A stretch of 64,000 nt of DNA, taken from assembly GCA_035353815.1 (NCBI GenBank), contig DAOQAG010000021.1, positions 4,575-68,574 on the forward strand. Reading direction: 5' to 3'. Positions 60,126 through 64,000 of this stretch are shown one piece after another. Each line of letters starts with the position of its first letter. Positions within the stretch are counted from its first letter, which is position 1. This stretch comes from JAKPUX01 sp035353815. GTDB lineage: Bacteria > Zhuqueibacterota > Zhuqueibacteria > Residuimicrobiales > Residuimicrobiaceae. The translations under genes and the position numbers were made by a program. Below the pieces are notes generated by a model. That model saw only the letters and a program-made list of their open reading frames with translations. It ran no database searches and was not told the origin of the DNA.

Positions 60126-60407
60126 ATGGCAGAAAAAAATAACTTGTGCAGTATTTGCGGGGAAGCCCTGGAGGACCCGGAATTCACGCCTATCTATCCC
60201 AACTTTATCTGCAGGGCGTGTGACGAGAAGGCGGTCACTTTTCAGGGCAAACCGCCCAGCCATTTCAGCGATGCAGATGATGGCGATAATCCTGTGTATA
60301 TCGATGGCCAGAAGTGCTGGAGACGATACCGTTTCGGCGGATATATTACCATGTTGGATGACCTGGACTGTCAGACACTCGACGAGTTCTATGCCAGGCA
60401 TAAATGA
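60126..60407 (+). CDS. Small zinc-ribbon-like protein
   Basis: A 93-residue acidic protein with two CxxC pairs, C8-x-x-C11 and C29-x-x-C32, giving a probable zinc knuckle, followed by an acidic segment (DADDGDNP) and a conserved-looking C-terminus (GGYITMLDDLDCQTLDEFY). AGGAG lies 10 bases upstream of ATG 60126. I do not recognise the family. It stands alone between the defence island and the methyltransferase gene, with no partner overlapping or coupled to it. Confidence 0.65.
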   Translation: MAEKNNLCSICGEALEDPEFTPIYPNFICRACDEKAVTFQGKPPSHFSDADDGDNPVYIDGQKCWRRYRFGGYITMLDDLDCQTLDEFYARHK

Positions 60408-60644
60408 AATTGACTTGTAACCGATCGATTGCGGTTTTCTGAATTGCAGAGATTTTCTTGCCATACCCGCCAATCCTTTTTCTTAAACTTGCACATCCAA
60501 GTTTGATCCTGCCGCGATATCGCCTGATTCTTTATTTTTTAATACATTTAACTTGATTTTCCTGCCCTGTTTGGCTAATTTGGCCTCAAGCTGAAAGCGA
60601 TACGACCCGTCCGGATGGTCCAGAAGCGCAAAGAGGGATATTGC

Positions 60645-61772
60645 ATGAGCACTCCCCGCGTGAGAATGTGTGAAGCCATGAATTTGGGAACTCCTGCACG
60701 CGTCCCTTTGATGTGTCAGCTCAGCATCGGGCATATGCTTCGGCAGCTCGACGTTTCACCCCTCGAGTTCTGGCACGATGCCGATCTTTTTGCGGAAGGA
60801 CTCTGCCGCCTGCGGGAGCTCTATCATTTCGATGGCGTGCTGGTCAGTTTGCACGGCCACGATCCGGACTGGAGATCGGGCATTAGATCCCGGAAAGAGA
60901 CGCCCTCCGGCGAGGAGGTAACCTGGGAGGACGGCACTATCCTTCGCTACCTCCGGGATGATCTTCCCCAACCGGTTCTCGATGGACCGGCACCAGACCT
61001 TTCTGCCGCTGCGGCGCTCGATTTGCTCCCCCCGACGCTCACCTTCATTCCGGTCTCGCAAGGCCTCAAATTCCATATCCATCCGGAGCACAAGTTGGAC
61101 ATCTTCCACAAGGTCAGAGACCGCCTTGGGGATGCCTTCTCGCTGCATGGGGAAATCACCTCGCCGTTCGATTACTTCCTCGATCTTCTCGGCCACCAGT
61201 CGGGACTTCTCAGCCTTCTTCTCGAGCCTGAGCCGTCCAGGGAAATTCTGCGCTGGTATACCGGACTGATCAAGGAGCTTGCGCTGGAGATGTGTTCGGC
61301 GGGGATCGATGCGATCAAGGTCTCTTCGCCCTTTGCCGGGTCGGGATTCATCTCGCCCGAGATGTATCGTGAGTTCGTGCTGCCCTTCGAGGGCGACATC
61401 GCCCGGGCGGTGCGCAGCCGCGGCGTCCCGATCTACACGCATACCTGCGGTGCGATCTCCGACCGCCTCGAGATGCTCTTTGCGGCCGGGGTCAGCGGCA
61501 TTGAGTGCCTTGATCCGCCTCCGCTCGGTAATGTGGAGCTCGCTGATGCCAAGCGCCGCATTGGCGCCCTCGGATTCATCAAGGGAAACATCGACTCCGT
61601 GAATACCCTTCTTCGCGGCTCCACAGCGCAGATCCTTCAAGATGCCCGGCAGCGTATTGAGGCCGGCAAGCAGGGTGGAGGGTTCATCCTGAGCACGGCC
61701 TGCTCGGTTGCGCCGTATGTCGAACGTGAGAAACTCCAGTTATTGCGTGAAGCTGTCGATTGTTGGGGTTAA
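60645..61772 (+). CDS. MtaA/CmuA-type methyltransferase (uroporphyrinogen decarboxylase family)
   Basis: A 375-residue TIM barrel of the URO-D superfamily. The zinc ligands that define corrinoid-dependent methyltransferases are present: H266-x-C268 in THTCGA and C353 in STACSVAP. These residues are absent from true uroporphyrinogen decarboxylase. Such enzymes move methyl groups between methylcobamides and thiols or other acceptors. ATG 60645 has AGAGGGA upstream; an earlier in-frame start at 60615 lies before it. The next gene, a ferredoxin-like protein, starts 23 bases downstream. Acceptor and donor are unknown; the cobamide theme links it to the locus at 41-54 kb. Confidence 0.82.
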   Translation: MSTPRVRMCEAMNLGTPARVPLMCQLSIGHMLRQLDVSPLEFWHDADLFAEGLCRLRELYHFDGVLVSLHGHDPDWRSGIRSRKETPSGEEVTWEDGTILRYLRDDLPQPVLDGPAPDLSAAAALDLLPPTLTFIPVSQGLKFHIHPEHKLDIFHKVRDRLGDAFSLHGEITSPFDYFLDLLGHQSGLLSLLLEPEPSREILRWYTGLIKELALEMCSAGIDAIKVSSPFAGSGFISPEMYREFVLPFEGDIARAVRSRGVPIYTHTCGAISDRLEMLFAAGVSGIECLDPPPLGNVELADAKRRIGALGFIKGNIDSVNTLLRGSTAQILQDARQRIEAGKQGGGFILSTACSVAPYVEREKLQLLREAVDCWG

Positions 61773-61795
61773 CCCGCAACGAAGAGGAACAGCCT

Positions 61796-63076
61796 ATGGC
61801 TCATCTCACGTCCCGTTCCGCCTACCAGAATCTGGTTGAACGCCTGAACCGGTTCCCGCAGGGGGCTCCGCCGTCGGAGCTTCTCGATAAAATCCTGCAG
61901 CTGCTTTTCACCGAGAAGGAGGCGCAGCTGGTCGCCCTTCTCCCCATCAAGCCCTTCCGGGCGGCCGCTGCGGCCCGCCTGTGGAAACTGCCGCTCGCAG
62001 AGAGCCGGGCGATCCTTGATCGGCTGGCGGACAAGGGGATCGTGCTCGATGTCGACAAGAACGGCGAGCCGGTCTACACGATGCCCCCGCCGATGGCGGG
62101 ATTCTTCGAGTTTTCGATGATGCGGGTGCGGACAGATGTCGATCAGAAGGTTCTGGCGGAACTCTTTTATCAGTATCTCAATGTGGAAGAGGAGTTCATC
62201 AAGGCGCTCTTTACGGATGGGCAGACGCAGCTGGGACGGACCTTTGTCCACGAGCCGGCGCTCTCCCCGGAAATCTCCCTGCATGTGCTCGAGTACGAGC
62301 GTGCGAGCGAGGTCATCCGCAGCGCCCGATTCCGGGCGGTGGGCGTATGCTACTGCCGTCACAAGATGCAGCATCTGGGCAAGGCCTGTGATGCCCCGCT
62401 CGACATCTGCCTGACCGTCAACGGCCCGGCCGAGTCCCTGATCAAGCATAACGTCGCCCGGGCCATCGATGTCCAGGAGGGCCTCGACCTTCTCCAGCAG
62501 GCCTGGGACCACAAGCTGGTTCAGTTCGGTGAGAATGTCCGGGAATCGGTCGGATTCATCTGCAACTGCTGCGGGTGCTGCTGCGAAGCGATGCTTGCGG
62601 CAAAGCGCTTTGGAGCGCTGCACCCGGTGCATACGACCAACTATATTCCGGAGATCGCGGAGAGCAAGTGTACCGGATGCGGCAAGTGCGTGGAGGTTTG
62701 TCCGGTTGAAGCGATGGCCCTGGTCTCAGCTGGAGATCCGCTCCGCAAGAAGAAAAAGAAAGCGCGTCTTCTTGAAGACATTTGTCTCGGGTGCGGGGTG
62801 TGTGTCCGGGCGTGTCCGGAGGAAAGCCTGCAGCTGAAGGGCAGGGCCTCCCGGGTGATCACGCCGCTCAATTCCACCCACCGTGCGGTCATCATGGCCG
62901 TCGAGCGGGGCAAGCTGCAAAACCTGATCTTCGATCAGCGTGCGCTGCAAAGCCATCGGGCGATGGCTGCCATACTTGGCGTGCTGCTCAAAGCCCCTCC
63001 ACTCAAGCAGGCCATCGCCAGCCGGCAGATCAAGTCAAGATACTTTGAGTGGCTGATCTCCAGGCGCAAGAACTGA
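61796..63076 (+). CDS. Multi-cluster 4Fe-4S ferredoxin-domain protein
   Basis: A 426-residue cytoplasmic iron-sulfur protein. Residues 1-150 are helical with a winged-helix-like part. Cysteine clusters follow: CYCRHK with KACDAPLDIC (about 197-220), CNCCGCCCEA (about 260-270), then two classical 4Fe-4S motifs, CTGCGKCVEVCP and CLGCGVCVRACP (about 300-350). Proteins of this layout often lie beside URO-D-type methyltransferases. It could supply low-potential electrons to reactivate the oxidised corrinoid of the neighbouring methyltransferase system. AGGAAC precedes ATG 61796. Confidence 0.82.
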   Translation: MAHLTSRSAYQNLVERLNRFPQGAPPSELLDKILQLLFTEKEAQLVALLPIKPFRAAAAARLWKLPLAESRAILDRLADKGIVLDVDKNGEPVYTMPPPMAGFFEFSMMRVRTDVDQKVLAELFYQYLNVEEEFIKALFTDGQTQLGRTFVHEPALSPEISLHVLEYERASEVIRSARFRAVGVCYCRHKMQHLGKACDAPLDICLTVNGPAESLIKHNVARAIDVQEGLDLLQQAWDHKLVQFGENVRESVGFICNCCGCCCEAMLAAKRFGALHPVHTTNYIPEIAESKCTGCGKCVEVCPVEAMALVSAGDPLRKKKKKARLLEDICLGCGVCVRACPEESLQLKGRASRVITPLNSTHRAVIMAVERGKLQNLIFDQRALQSHRAMAAILGVLLKAPPLKQAIASRQIKSRYFEWLISRRKN

Positions 63077-63173
63077 GCAGTTTCCAATTCCGCTATGAGA
63101 TGGGCTCCGGATTTTGTCCAGAGATCCGCCGCGAATGAACCCGCGTCCCTCTCAAGGCTGACATCCGGATGAT

Positions 63174-63206
63174 AAAAGCCCCTGATCGGCTGACCCGATC
63201 AGGGGC
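63174..63206 (-). terminator. Bidirectional intrinsic terminator
   Basis: A perfect 12-bp stem, GCCCCTGATCGG (63178-63189) with CCGATCAGGGGC (63195-63206), loop of 5. The minus-strand side continues into TTTT. It lies between the convergent ferredoxin and aminomutase genes and may serve both. Confidence 0.8.
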
Positions 63207-63245
63207 CTGGTTATTTTCAGGTGAAAGCAATGGCGCAGGTCCGTG

Positions 63246-64000
63246 CTATCTGCGGTTGGGATTGTACCGCACCGGCTTACCGGCCACCCGTTCGATCGGA
63301 TCGTTGACATAGACTTTGCCAAGTCCGATCGCCGAGGTGAAGGTTCCCCCCTTTCTGTCCTCACTGATCCCGTCCGAATACCCCAAATCCACCGGTATCT
63401 TGCCACGACCGCCCTGCGCGTCAATGACAAAGGTGGGGCGCAAAAAGCCGGTGGTTGCGCCGCAGAGATCCCGGCAGATCTCCTTGCCTCTGTAGACCTC
63501 GGTGCGAAAGTGGCCGGTTCCCTCGACCAGATCGGCATAATAGAGATAGTAAGGCTTGACGCCCATGCGGCCGAGGCCGTGCATCAGCTCGCGCATGATA
63601 TCGGTATCGTCGTTGATCCCCTTGAGCAGCACCGTCTGGCAGCCGACAGGGATGCCCAGATCCCGCAGGCACTTGACCGCCTGATAGCTTTGCTCGGTGA
63701 TCTCATTGGGATGGTTGAAATGGGTGTTGATGAAGAGCTGGGGATCTTTCAATGTTTTGGGCGTATGACTTTTAAGCATATCGAGGAATTCCTGGTCCTC
63801 GTAGATCCGCATCGGCCAGACGCAGGGGACCCGCGTACCGATGCGGATGATATCCAGATGGCTGATCCCCCTCAGTCTGCCGAGAATCTCATCGAGCTTT
63901 TTGTTGCTCAACAACAGGGGATCGCCGCCGGAGATGAGGACATCGCGGATATCGTCGTGTGCAGCGATATACTCGATTCCCTTGTTGATCTCCTCGCTGG
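63246..64000 (-). CDS. Lysine 2,3-aminomutase family radical SAM enzyme, C-terminal part
   Basis: The gene enters from the right edge; 251 codons are visible. DVLISGGDPLLLS, IIRIGTRVPCVWP, FNTHFNHPNEIT-like FINTHFNHPNEIT, GCQTVLLKGIND and YYLYYADLVEGTGHFRT are diagnostic of KamA/EpmB/AblA-type aminomutases, and AQGGRGKIPV carries the PLP-binding lysine segment. The radical SAM cysteine triad lies outside the window. The long C-terminal region favours true lysine (or beta-lysine) aminomutases over the shorter EpmB. The reaction uses SAM and PLP to convert L-lysine to beta-lysine. Confidence 0.87.
   Translation of the reverse strand, partial: SEEINKGIEYIAAHDDIRDVLISGGDPLLLSNKKLDEILGRLRGISHLDIIRIGTRVPCVWPMRIYEDQEFLDMLKSHTPKTLKDPQLFINTHFNHPNEITEQSYQAVKCLRDLGIPVGCQTVLLKGINDDTDIMRELMHGLGRMGVKPYYLYYADLVEGTGHFRTEVYRGKEICRDLCGATTGFLRPTFVIDAQGGRGKIPVDLGYSDGISEDRKGGTFTSAIGLGKVYVNDPIERVAGKPVRYNPNRR

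Noticed and set aside
1..64000. tRNA or rRNA genes
   Set aside because: I looked through the intergenic regions for cloverleaf-like arms and conserved rRNA segments and saw none; a covariance-model scan would be decisive.

Overview
The window looks like part of a high-GC genome, probably metagenome-assembled (it has three gaps of exactly 100 N), from a bacterium of the FCB group. A KSB1/Calditrichota-like lineage is my best guess. The evidence is indirect: type IX secretion (T9SS) sorting domains with the HPNPFN signature, a PorV/PorQ-like protein, several TonB-dependent receptors, many SPII lipoproteins, and family-level resemblance of the glycan genes. Promoters I can read are sigma70-like (TTGNNN, 16-17 bp, TANNNT) rather than the Bacteroidota type. 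No rRNA, tRNA, CRISPR array or transposase was found.

1-32 kb is a glycan-use region. A class II (fuculose-phosphate-type) aldolase, an MFS permease, a secreted GH127 beta-L-arabinofuranosidase and a minus-strand operon (acyl-CoA ligase, FolD, L-fucose isomerase, GapN-like aldehyde dehydrogenase) come first. Next are an outer-membrane protein and a lipoprotein. A ROK regulator then leads a PUL-like block: GH130 phosphorylase, TonB receptor, a very large T9SS protein, a PorV-like barrel, a GH29 alpha-L-fucosidase and a transglutaminase-like T9SS protein. A DUF849/BKACE plus GNAT pair and a Tat-exported Gfo/Idh/MocA oxidoreductase follow. No fuculokinase or SusD is present.

32-41 kb holds a GH128-like lipoprotein, Smr and PAS proteins, an OXA-type class D beta-lactamase with a CAP protein, and a MacA/MacB-type export operon headed by a Spy-like protein. 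It also holds three tandem-repeat arrays (40, 41 and 73 bp). The 41- and 73-bp units share a core that also occurs in degenerate intergenic copies elsewhere in the window; the 73-bp unit includes the last 14 codons of the macB-type permease gene.

41.2-54.6 kb is the most interesting part: eleven co-directional, tightly packed genes. In order they are a metallophosphoesterase lipoprotein, a GntR/UTRA regulator, a PurM-like kinase resembling alpha-ribazole kinase CblS, an ADP-ribosylglycohydrolase-fold enzyme, two BtuB-like TonB receptors, a YncE-type beta-propeller lipoprotein (BtuG-like), then after a strong terminator an archaeal/Thermotoga-type S-adenosyl(inosyl)homocysteine hydrolase, adenosine deaminase, an EamA-type permease and a BtuF-like binding protein. 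I read this as a corrinoid (or related nucleoside-cofactor) capture and processing locus. The gene calls are firm; the pathway is inference.

54.7-59.8 kb is an AT-richer island: an AAA ATPase plus TOPRIM/DUF4276-like pair resembling two-gene phage-defence systems, flanked by two DUF4143 ATPases. One of these has twin 20-bp palindromes placed on its own promoter. The end of the window carries a small zinc-ribbon protein, an MtaA/URO-D-type methyltransferase with a polyferredoxin partner, and a partial lysine 2,3-aminomutase.
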